In this document: in pieces, positions 15,414-22,509 of the stretch
How the letters are laid out: every line of letters starts with the position of its first letter
Numbering within the stretch: the stretch's first letter is position 1
Origin: Bacteroidaceae bacterium
GTDB taxonomy: Bacteria > Bacteroidota > Bacteroidia > Bacteroidales > Bacteroidaceae
Assembly (NCBI GenBank): GCA_017628775.1
Contig: JAGBYN010000011.1
Coordinates: forward strand, 1 to 22,509
DNA length: 22,509 nt
Direction: 5' to 3'
Program-made: the position numbers and the translations under genes
The notes under the pieces: model-generated
The model's input: the letters and a program-made list of their open reading frames with translations, nothing else
Told to the model about the DNA's origin: nothing
Database searches by the model: none

Positions 15414-17626
15414 ATGAAGAAGTTTTCTCTAAAGATTTTCCTTTCTGGACTTTGCTTATGGCTACAGGCGCTGCATTCGCCCAAGAGCTTAAGCCCATTC
15501 ACATCATTCCACAGCCTGTCAAGGTGGAACAAAGTGTGGGCACATTTACCCTGCCCGAGAAGGTGGTTATCGCCTACGACGCCTCAATGAGCGACCAGGC
15601 TCAATACCTTCAGGAACTTCTGGCGCAGTCAACCGGACGCGTGGCGGTTCTTAAGGCAGGCAAGACCAAGGGTACTATTGTGTTGCAAAAGAGCAACGAA
15701 ATGAAACCCGAAGGTTATGCACTTTCTGTCACGCCCAAGGGCATCCGCATCAAGGCTGCTGACCCCAATGGGGCATTTTATGGCATTCAGTCCCTGCTCC
15801 AGTTGTTCCCCGCAGAGATCTACAGCGCGCGTTGGCAACGCCACACCACCTGGGAAGCGCCCTGTGTAGAGATTGCCGATGCGCCCGAACGTCCGTGGCG
15901 TGGCATGATGCTCGACGTGGCACGTTACTTCTACGACAAGACATTTGTCAAGAAATACATCGATATGATGGCGATGTATAAATTGAATAAATTACAGTTC
16001 CACTTAATCGACGACTCGGGATGGCGTCTTGAAATCAAGAAATACCCACGCCTCACTGAAGTTGGTGCTTGGGCTGGTCCTGATGCCAAGCGCCTGGGCG
16101 GTTTCTACACGCAGGAGGATATTCGTGAATTGGTGGCTTATGCCAAGGTACGCGGCGTGGAACTGATCCCTGAAATAGAGTTTCCAGCCCATATCCTTTC
16201 AGCTGTCGTGGCCTATCCCTGGTTGAGCTGTACGGGTTTGCAGCATGAAATGCCCACGCAACACTTCATCAGCCGCGACCTGCTCTGTGCAGGAAAGGAA
16301 ACGTCCATACAATTCCTGAAGGACGTCATGGAAGAAACGGCTGAGCTGTTCCCTTCTGCCTATGTGAATATCGGTGGTGATGAAGCGGTTTATAAGCGTT
16401 GGGAACAATGCCCCGACTGTCAGGCATTGATGAAGCGCGAGGGACTGAGCAAAGCGTCTGAATTGCAGGGTTACCTCACCAACGTCGTCGCCAAAATGAT
16501 GAAAGAGAAGAACCGCACCCTCATCGGCTGGGAGGAAATCATCATGCGTGGCAAGGTGAATGAACCTGTCGTGGCGCTCATCTGGCACAATGTGGCGGAC
16601 TCTATTCATGCCACAAACACAGGGCATAAAGCCATCCTCACACCTGCCACACACATGTACCTGGACTTCCCCGAAAAGCGCATTCCAGGCGAGGTACAGG
16701 CAGCCACATGGATGCCCCCCATCTCCCTTGAGAAGTGCTATTCCATGCCCGTCAATGACTACTCGGCTCAATCCACAGTAATTGGCGTACAGGGTTGCTA
16801 CTGGAGCGATCAATTTATTCATGGCAATGCCTTGCAGGAACTGACGCCGCTCCATGAAAACCGCTCGGAAAACTATGCGGAGTACCTCACCTTCCCCCGC
16901 TTGTTGGCTTTGAGCGAAGTGGCTTGGATGAAGCAAAGCCAACGCAATTTTGAGAATTTCCGCACACGCCTTGGTGCGCACTTTGCCAAGATGGACCACA
17001 AGGAATGCCATTACCGCTTACCCGAACCACGCATCATCAAGGAAGAGAAAATGGAAGGGGGCGAAACACGCTTCACGCTGACCTGCGACGTACCTGGTGC
17101 AGAAATTAAATACACCACAAACGGCAAATACCCGACCGTACATTCGCCCAAATACACCGCACCCATCACCCTTGAAAAGCGCGAGGACCTGCGTGCCATC
17201 ACCGTCGTATCACCCTCGCAGTATTCATTGCCCCTGTACTTCGCCCCCGACTACTCAGCCTACAAGGCCTATGGCGAACACGTGTTCACCTGGGAACCCT
17301 TGCGCATCCAAACAAAGCCAGCACAATGGCGCTTTGAAGTAACAGGCAAGATTTCAGGCAACGGCACCTACGAACTCACCATCATCCCAACACGTGGCGA
17401 CAGCCCGGTACAGTTGGGAAATCTCAAACTGTGGAAGCGCCAGGAATTAATGGCAGAGGTTCAAGCCAACACCGTGGTTAAAACCGAACAAGCCCCATTC
17501 ACCTACCGCTTCACCCTGGACGGCTTTGAAGCAGGCACACCATTCCATATTGAATTGGAAGGATATGCCCCCCAAGGCAACAACACCTCGGGCATGATGT
17601 TCTTGCGCCGCATTGAAAACCAATAA
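15414..17626 (+). CDS. GH20 beta-N-acetylhexosaminidase, apparent frameshift in signal peptide
   Basis: This enzyme is predicted to remove terminal beta-GlcNAc/GalNAc. The main frame, open from 15452, encodes an N-terminal GH20b domain, the GH20 barrel (RGMMLDVARYF, FHLIDDSGWRLEIKKYP, PEIEFPAH), the catalytic Asp-Glu in YVNIGGDEAVY (residues 310-311 counted from 15452), GVQGCYWSDQFI, a chitobiase C-terminal-like domain (AEIKYTTNGKYPTV) and a C-terminal beta-sandwich. The natural start is ATG at 15414, reading MKKFSLKIFLSGL, a normal signal-peptide start, but in another frame from the continuation LLMATGAAFAQELKP. Restoring one T in the TTT at 15451-15453 joins them into one classical signal peptide. 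As given, the ATG frame stops at 15588, and later starts (TTG 15452, ATG 15458) lack a signal. It may be a real mutation or a homopolymer error. Confidence 0.88.
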
Positions 17627-17640
17627 GGCAACGATCGACC

Positions 17641-17695
17641 TAAAAAAAACAAAAAAAAGCGGGCGTGTCAAAATTCGCATTTTGACACGCCCGCT
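17641..17695 (-). terminator. Strong intrinsic terminator facing the helicase transcript
   Basis: A perfect 16-bp stem, AGCGGGCGTGTCAAAA (17658-17673) with its complement at 17680-17695, loop TTCGCA. On the minus strand it is followed by eight T, G and eight more T; on the plus strand no T-run follows. It should stop minus-strand transcription coming from the helicase side before it runs antisense into GH20, although it lies only 31 bp after the GH20 stop codon. Confidence 0.8.
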
Positions 17696-17723
17696 ACGTA
17701 TTAGAATAGCATTTATTTGATTT

Positions 17724-18040
17724 GATAGAGGCTATAGGGAACTATAGAAACTATAGATTCTATAGGAGCAATAGAAACTATAGGCACTATAGATTTTCTA
17801 GATGTTCTAGAGATTCTATGCACGGATTTGTGCGATTTGTGCGTTGATCCACCTCGGGCCGACACGGTGATCGGCCCCTACACAACATCCATGGCGATTG
17901 ATGCATTGGACGACGACGGGCCGACACGGTGATCGGCCCCTACATGCCGGATGGCTTCTCTCAACTCTCAACTCTAAACTCTCATCTCTTCTTAACGAGG
18001 CGAAGCCTCTTCTCTCAACTCTCAACTCTCTACTCTCTAC
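17724..18040 (-). repeat. Composite 3' element, copy D (after the helicase)
   Basis: Read from the helicase stop on the minus strand: heptads (GTAGAGA, GTTGAGA) that supply the TAG stop, a mini-hairpin (17997-18009), more heptads (17953-17996), GCCATCCGGCATGTAG, and two copies of the conserved hairpin (17918-17939 and 17856-17877) separated by about 40 nt. Then come the GATCAACGCACAAATCGCAC spacer and about 11 nine-base units (17724-17820; CTATAG and TCTAGA cores). This is the fullest copy in the window. No gene is seen in 17627-18036. Confidence 0.8.
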
Positions 18041-19953
18041 CCCTTACAAGCCTCATACAACCTCTTATAGAACGGGTGCTGGCACAAGGTATCTACGCTG
18101 CCCAGCACAATGAGTTTGTAGCGTGCTCGGGTAATTGCCACATTCATACGGCGCAGGTCGGACAGAAAGCCGATTTGCCCTTGTGCATTATCGCGCACCA
18201 TCGACACAACGATAACATCACGCTCCTGTCCTTGAAATGCATCGACCGTATCAATGGTGATGGCTTTCTTCAGCGGTTTCAGTACCTCATCGCGTTTTAT
18301 TAAATGACGCAGATAATGCACCTGGGCCCGATATGGCGAAATCACGCCGAAGTCCACACGCTCTTCCTGTAAGCGGTGAATACCCATTTTCTGGACGTAG
18401 CCGCGCAGAGCTTCCAGAGTGAGGCGGGCTTCCGTTTTATTGATGCGCCCGTAGGATGCACCCACGAAGGCTTCGTGATGGATGGGTTGTGCGTTTTCGG
18501 CAGATGGTTCGGGTTCTTCACCCACAACCACAGTCCCTGAAGTATCTATCCATTGCAAGGGCACATCCAGTTCATCAAGCAATGAACGGTGGCGCACCTC
18601 GGGTGCTGCTGTGAGGCGCCCTTGATAAAACCAATCGGATGAGAAACGCATGAGCGCCTCATTCATGCGGTATTGCACCGTAAGCAGATGCACGCACTCG
18701 GGTTTGCGCACGGCGAGGTGTTCCATCAGCGTCACCCCCAACCCACCCCGCAGGGCTTCAGGACTTTTTATCGTGGGCGGTAGTTGTTGGTGGTCGCCTG
18801 CCAAAATCACCCTATCGGCACGCTGAAGGGGAATCCAGCACGCTGCCTCCAGGGCTTGTGCCGCCTCATCAATAAAAAGGGTGTGGAAGTGTTGCCCCAC
18901 CAAAAGAGGATTGGCAGCGCCTGTGAGGGTGCAACTCACCACGCGCGACTGACTGAAGAGGGCTTCTTTAATGCGCATCTCAAGCTCCTCAGCACGCTCA
19001 CGCAGGCGTGCAATCTTCTGATGAAAATTAGACGCCCGTTCCTTGCGTGGCTGGGCATAGAGTTGTTTGATGGTGCGGCGCAACTGCCATAAATCCGAGT
19101 AATCGGGGTGTGCGGCAAAGCGATGTTCATAGGTGTGCTCCAACATATCGGGTGTCACACGCGTTGGATTGCCAATGCGCAGAATGGGGATGCACCGTTG
19201 CGCCAACTGCGTACAAATCCAATCGACGGCCGTGTTGCTTTGCGCACAAACCAGCACTTGCGACTCACGCTTAAGTACCTCGCAGATGGTTTCAACAAGG
19301 GTGGTGGTTTTTCCTGTTCCTGGAGGTCCGTGTACCACAAACACATCCTTGGCACGCAATGCCTGCTTTACCGCCATTTCCTGCGAGGCATTGAGCCATG
19401 GCAAGCGCAATGGCACGGACGACTCTGAGGTCCACGACAGGGGTGCCGAGGTATGAAAGAGGTCGCGCAAAACAGCCACCCGCCCTTTCTTCGCATCCAG
19501 CGTGCGCTTCAGGGCTGAGAGCATCATGCGGTAAGAGTAATCATCAAACTGAAGCATGACCCCCGCCAAATCTAAATTCTGGAGTTCCGCCAAAGCCATT
19601 TCCCCCGGAATCTCCACCACCATCCTCGTCTCTTCGGCATAGCTCACCGTAGCCTGGAAATTCAAGCTACGCAAACCGCCATCGCTCGTTTTCTCAAAGA
19701 AGCAAACCGGGCGACCGTATTCAAAGTTATGGCTCACCTCCTCATCAGCATTAGTGGCAAGGATCTCCACCACAAAGCGATCCAGCGAATTGTAATAGCT
19801 CCGCCCCACCGTGATGGGGTACCAACAATCACCACGCTTCACCTTGCGGTCAATACCCATCTGAGCCACCTCTTCCGTAAAGGCAGCTTTCTCATAGGCA
19901 TACTCCTTTTGCAGGAGCTCATACTGACGTTGTAAGGAAATGCTTGAAGACAT
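18037..19953 (-). CDS. SF1 helicase, UPF1/IGHMBP2-like
   Basis: This 638-residue ATP-dependent nucleic acid helicase belongs to superfamily 1B. An N-terminal beta-rich region (about 1-180) precedes two RecA-like domains. Visible motifs are Walker A GPPGTGKTTT near 207-216, Walker B FIDEAAQALEAACW near 357-370, motif III AGDHQQLPPT, motif IV QYRMNEALM, motif V TIDTVDAFQGQERDVIVVSM and motif VI NVAITRARYKLIVLG near the end. Such proteins unwind DNA or RNA 5' to 3'; the bacterial members' role is poorly defined. ATG at 19953 starts a natural N-terminus (MSSSISLQRQYELLQKEYAYEKAAF). The TAG stop is the first heptad of the downstream repeat, so the final residues may be shortened or altered. It is convergent with GH20. 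No clear promoter was found; it may partly be read from the SMR gene. Confidence 0.92.
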   Translation of the reverse strand: MSSSISLQRQYELLQKEYAYEKAAFTEEVAQMGIDRKVKRGDCWYPITVGRSYYNSLDRFVVEILATNADEEVSHNFEYGRPVCFFEKTSDGGLRSLNFQATVSYAEETRMVVEIPGEMALAELQNLDLAGVMLQFDDYSYRMMLSALKRTLDAKKGRVAVLRDLFHTSAPLSWTSESSVPLRLPWLNASQEMAVKQALRAKDVFVVHGPPGTGKTTTLVETICEVLKRESQVLVCAQSNTAVDWICTQLAQRCIPILRIGNPTRVTPDMLEHTYEHRFAAHPDYSDLWQLRRTIKQLYAQPRKERASNFHQKIARLRERAEELEMRIKEALFSQSRVVSCTLTGAANPLLVGQHFHTLFIDEAAQALEAACWIPLQRADRVILAGDHQQLPPTIKSPEALRGGLGVTLMEHLAVRKPECVHLLTVQYRMNEALMRFSSDWFYQGRLTAAPEVRHRSLLDELDVPLQWIDTSGTVVVGEEPEPSAENAQPIHHEAFVGASYGRINKTEARLTLEALRGYVQKMGIHRLQEERVDFGVISPYRAQVHYLRHLIKRDEVLKPLKKAITIDTVDAFQGQERDVIVVSMVRDNAQGQIGFLSDLRRMNVAITRARYKLIVLGSVDTLCQHPFYKRLYEACKG

Positions 19954-20019
19954 GAATAAAATATTTTTAAGTCCTATGATTTTCTATTAAAACAGATTGC
20001 CACGGATTATTTGTGTTCA

Positions 20020-20160
20020 TCCATGGGTTGGAACGTCATCCGCATGGCAGATTATTTGTGAGGATTTGTGCGTGGAATGACGACGGGCCGACACGGTGAT
20101 CGGCCCCTACATGCCGGATGGTTTCTCTCAACTCTAAACTCTAAACTCTCAACTCTAAAC
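20020..20160 (-). repeat. Composite 3' element, copy E (after SMR)
   Basis: On the minus strand the SMR stop codon TAG overlaps the first heptad (GTTTAGA), followed by GTTGAGA and GTTTAGA units (20124-20160). ACCATCCGGCATGTAG and the conserved hairpin (20085-20106) come next, then a degenerate GCACAAATCC-type spacer. There is no nine-base tract. The remaining bases to the helicase start (19954-20019) are AT-rich, and I see no clear promoter. Confidence 0.75.
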
Positions 20161-20483
20161 TAATGCACCATTTTCAGCCCAATCACAGAAGCGATGAGGG
20201 TGAAGGTGAAAAACAGGCGCCAAAAGGTGGTGGGTTCTTTAAAGAAAACAATACCAATTAGTACGGTGCCCACGGCACCAATACCCGTCCAAATGGGGTA
20301 AGCTGTGCCAATTGGAATTTCCTTAATGGCCTTGGAAAGAAACACCATACTGAGGATGTAAAACAAAACAAAGGCGGCATACCATGCCGTTGCTTTACTG
20401 CCCACTGCGAGGTTGGCCTTGCCCAGGCAGAACGTGAAACTACATTCAAAAATTCCGGCAAGGATTAAAATAAACCAGTACAT
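20160..20483 (-). CDS. Small multidrug resistance family transporter, Gdx/SugE-like
   Basis: This 107-residue protein has four transmembrane helices and is typical of the SMR family, dual-topology dimers in the inner membrane. The essential glutamate is E13 in LAGIFECSF. The segment GTAYPIWTGIGAVGTVLIGI in helix 3 resembles the guanidinium exporter (Gdx/SugE) subtype (WTGIGAVG) rather than EmrE (WSGVGIV), which suggests guanidinium/H+ exchange. That subtype call is inference. The N-terminus MYWFILILAG fits the family start. It is divergent from the acyltransferase, and its stop codon merges with repeat copy E. No guanidine riboswitch was recognised in the leader. Confidence 0.92.
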   Translation of the reverse strand: MYWFILILAGIFECSFTFCLGKANLAVGSKATAWYAAFVLFYILSMVFLSKAIKEIPIGTAYPIWTGIGAVGTVLIGIVFFKEPTTFWRLFFTFTLIASVIGLKMVH

Positions 20484-20552
20484 AGATAACCAATACGTTC
20501 TTCTTGAGGGCTGCAGACTATCCAGCGTCTCCTTCTGAGAACTCTACTTCAT

Positions 20553-20561
20553 GCAAAGTTA
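20553..20561 (-). promoter_or_regulatory. Probable -7 box for the SMR gene
   Basis: The minus strand reads TAACTTTGC, an exact TAnnTTTG match, 69 bp before the SMR start codon. A TTTC about 19 nt upstream is an imperfect -33 box. The leader of about 60 nt contains short pairable segments (AGAC/GTCT) but no riboswitch class I can name. Confidence 0.5.
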
Positions 20562-20634
20562 GCGAAAAGAGAAACACAGCGAAAGGGAAATTTGTTTTTC
20601 TTTACAACGATTTTACCGCAATCAGATTTTATCC

Positions 20635-20642
20635 TAATTTTG
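20635..20642 (+). promoter_or_regulatory. Candidate -7 box for the acyltransferase leader
   Basis: TAATTTTG matches TAnnTTTG, with TTTT 20 nt upstream as a weak -33 box. Used as a promoter, it would give a leader of about 335 nt containing all the repeats at 20737-20950. Confidence 0.4.
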
Positions 20643-20736
20643 CGCTTAGGTAAAAACCGAAAATTCAAAAGTATCTATAAATTCTATAGCATCTATCGAA
20701 TGGTCTAAACGGTCTGATGAGCCATAGCGAATAATT

Positions 20737-20950
20737 GGCTCCGCAGTGTATTAATAAATGTCTAGAATTAGAGAATTATAGAATTTTGGCTCCGCAGTGT
20801 ATATCAATCAATAAATTCATCATATGATGAATAAATAATTCTCTAATTCTAAAATTCTTGTAAATAAAAAACTTGAAGGTAACTTGATTTTATAATCTAG
20901 AATTAGAGAATTAGGCTCCGCAGTGTGTATCAATTAATAAATTCATCATC
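20737..20950 (+). repeat. Leader repeats: three GGCTCCGCAGTGT boxes with inverted arms
   Basis: GGCTCCGCAGTGT occurs at 20737, 20788 and 20914. TCTAGAATTAGAGAATTA occurs at 20761 and 20896, and its reverse complement lies between them (20835-20851). A unit of about 55 bp (arm, box, ATCAATnAATAAATTCATCAT) is thus repeated directly with a 135-bp offset. The rest of 20484-20983 is AT-rich and has no gene I can support. Confidence 0.8.
20815..20832. repeat. 18-bp perfect palindrome
   Basis: ATTCATCATATGATGAAT is self-complementary over all 18 bases. It lies inside the repeat-rich leader of the acyltransferase gene. It could be a dimeric regulator site or a hairpin; no regulator gene is adjacent. 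Confidence 0.6.
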
Positions 20951-20983
20951 TTGATAAATAAAAAATAGATAACAATATTCCTT

Positions 20984-22135
20984 ATGGTTCAATCTGAAAC
21001 TCAACGCACCGTTTGGTTTGATGTTGTGCGCCTCGTAGCGTTTCTTCTGCTCTTAGGTTGCCATGCCACAGATCCGATTAACGCTGCTGCCACCTATGGC
21101 AATGCGGTGGCGGCAGTCAGTGCCGATGATGTCGTTTGGGGCACGATCTGGGGTTCTTTTGTGCGTCCCTGCGTTCCTCTATTTGTGATGCTCACTGGGG
21201 CCTTGTTGCTTCCTGTGAAGCAGAACATGAAAGCGTTTTATGCCCGTCGCATCCCTCGAGTGCTATGGCCCTTCCTGCTGTGGTCCGTGCTTTATTACCT
21301 CACGCCTTGGTTTACCGCACTCCTCGGTGCCGACAAGAGCATCGTGCCCTACCTCTTTAGTTGGGCGGAGAGCGACAGTCAAGCCTTCGCGGATGGCTTC
21401 GCTCATATCCTGCGCATTCCGCTCACGTTTCCCTATTTAGCCTGCCACATGTGGTACATCTACCTCCTCATTGGGCTCTACCTCTTTATGCCTATCCTCT
21501 CGGCATGGGTAAGCACCGCCACGCGGCGTGAGAAAGAATGGGTCTTGCTGCTTTGGGGCATCAGCACCTGTATGCCTTACATCACTGAATTCGTCAGTCC
21601 CTATGCCTTTGGCACGTGTTCGTGGAACAGCTTCGGCACGTTCTACTATTTCGCGGGCTTCAACGGCTACCTCCTTTTGGGGCATTACATCGCGCATCAC
21701 GTTCAGTGGTCCACCTGGCGCACGCTCATCATCGCCCTCCCCTTAATGGTCATTGGTTTTTGGGTGAGTCACAGCGGTTATCAAGCGATGTTGGCCTTAC
21801 CCAGTCCCACCCCTGAGCAAATAGAATTATTCTGGACCTATTGCACACCGAATGTCGTGGCCATGAGCCTCGCGTGGATGTTGCTGCTCAAGCAAGTGTC
21901 TGTGCGCTCCATTTCAATGTGCCAAGCGCTGCAAAGTATCACGTCCTGCGGTTTTGGAATTTACATGGTGCATTATTTCTTTGTGCGTCCATGCCACGAC
22001 CTCGTGGGCATGTTGCACTTACCCACCCCCTTCCGCATTCCTGCCGCATCATGCCTCATGCTCCTTATCTCATGGGTCCTCGTCCTGCTGCTCAAGCGCC
22101 TGTTTAAGTCCTACGCCCGCTACGTTGTGGGATAG
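20984..22135 (+). CDS. Acyltransferase-3 family membrane protein
   Basis: This 383-residue protein has about ten hydrophobic helices and resembles the acyltransferase-3 family (WecH/OafA type), which transfers acetyl or other acyl groups to surface glycans or lipids at the inner membrane. The N-terminal VWFDVVRLVAFLLLLGCHA carries the R-X10-H motif (R16 and H27) typical of the family, followed by FVRPCVPLFVMLTGALLLP. No extra SGNH domain is present. The acceptor is unknown and there are no glycan biosynthesis genes beside it. ATG at 20984 follows an AT-rich stretch, as is usual in this phylum. The long repeat-filled leader suggests post-transcriptional or phase-type control (inference). A copy of the 335-bp repeat begins 23 bp after the stop codon. 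Confidence 0.87.
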   Translation: MVQSETQRTVWFDVVRLVAFLLLLGCHATDPINAAATYGNAVAAVSADDVVWGTIWGSFVRPCVPLFVMLTGALLLPVKQNMKAFYARRIPRVLWPFLLWSVLYYLTPWFTALLGADKSIVPYLFSWAESDSQAFADGFAHILRIPLTFPYLACHMWYIYLLIGLYLFMPILSAWVSTATRREKEWVLLLWGISTCMPYITEFVSPYAFGTCSWNSFGTFYYFAGFNGYLLLGHYIAHHVQWSTWRTLIIALPLMVIGFWVSHSGYQAMLALPSPTPEQIELFWTYCTPNVVAMSLAWMLLLKQVSVRSISMCQALQSITSCGFGIYMVHYFFVRPCHDLVGMLHLPTPFRIPAASCLMLLISWVLVLLLKRLFKSYARYVVG

Positions 22136-22158
22136 AAAAAAGCGTATAGGTCAAAGTT

Positions 22159-22509
22159 TATCTCCAGCGGATCACGAGGATCTACGCGTATCATTTATTA
22201 AAGTGTAGATATTATTATAAAATAATCGTGATACGTGGAGATATTTGGCAAGCCGCATGGACTCACTTCAGTGAGCAAAAAATCGTGTGAGATCCGTGGC
22301 AAGAAAAAAAAAGGAATTACAGTCCAGTAAATAAGTCTCACGCGGAATGCGCAGAATTCGCGGAAGCGCACACACTTTGTTTGTGCTTGCCATCCGGATA
22401 GTGGCGCAAGTGTAGCGTGCGCCTCTGCGTATTCCTTCGTGTAAGAGCATTCCTATTCCGCATGGTTTCCGCGATTTCCGCGTATTCTGCGTGAAAAAAT
22501 TATCTCCAG
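22159..22509. repeat. About 335-bp tandem repeat, copy 3 and start of another
   Basis: A complete unit runs from TATCTCCAG at 22159 to 22500, and the next unit's TATCTCCAG occupies 22501-22509, giving a 342-bp period. The hairpin CTCAC/GTGAG (22262-22275) keeps its stem while its loop is TTCA instead of GTTA or ATC. The palindromic arms seen at 137-165 and 265-294 are present again. It has the same orientation as copies 1 and 2. Confidence 0.85.

Noticed and set aside
16199..17011. Minus-strand 270-codon frame
   Set aside because: It is antisense to the GH20 barrel. Composition is that of a shadow frame.
20484..20600. Known riboswitch upstream of the SMR gene (guanidine, TPP or fluoride types)
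   Set aside because: None of the conserved cores I know could be matched, and short local pairings are not enough evidence.

Overview
The window looks like a Bacteroidales chromosome segment, most likely from Prevotella or a close relative. Several genes are preceded by Bacteroidota-type promoters (TTTG, about 19-20 nt, TAnnTTTG), there are no convincing Shine-Dalgarno sites, the large glycosidase ends in what looks like a type IX secretion sorting domain, and UvrA, ArgS and the RNase H with an N-terminal hybrid-binding domain all look Bacteroidota-like. Genus is an inference. Both window ends lie inside the same tandem repeat family, so this may be a contig that broke at repeats.

Layout. 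Positions 1-430 hold one and a half copies of a repeat of about 335 bp. On the minus strand follow HU (690-962, own promoter and terminator), an MsbA-type ABC exporter (1220-3055), RNase H1 (3197-3856) and argS (3970-5787). Plus strand: uvrA (5947-8802) and an APC-family amino acid permease (8862-10526). Next comes a divergent pair of predicted secreted glycosidases: a GH85 endo-beta-N-acetylglucosaminidase (10808-14617, minus) and a GH20 beta-N-acetylhexosaminidase (15414-17626, plus). The GH20 gene carries an apparent one-base deletion inside its signal peptide. Last come an SF1 UPF1/IGHMBP2-like helicase (18037-19953, minus), a Gdx/SugE-like SMR transporter (20160-20483, minus) and an acyltransferase-3 membrane protein (20984-22135, plus), followed by another copy of the 335-bp repeat.

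The housekeeping genes look ordinary. GH85 and GH20 make biochemical sense together: the endo-enzyme cuts the chitobiose core of N-glycans and the exo-enzyme trims terminal HexNAc.

The unusual part is the intergenic DNA. A modular element recurs in a fixed strand-specific order: a 7-bp-period purine tract (GAGTTGA-like), a conserved hairpin (stem GGGCCGA/TCGGCCC), a GCACAAATCC-type spacer, then a 9-bp-period tract rich in CTATAG/TCTAGA palindromes. After the permease, helicase and SMR genes the heptad tract starts exactly at, and supplies, the stop codon. Two more copies lie head to head between GH85 and GH20. Related structures include short hairpins whose stems differ in sequence but stay paired, a GC-rich hairpin after HU and argS, and a repeat-filled leader before the acyltransferase in which one arm can pair with either of two partners. 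No tRNA, rRNA, CRISPR array, transposase or phage gene was seen.
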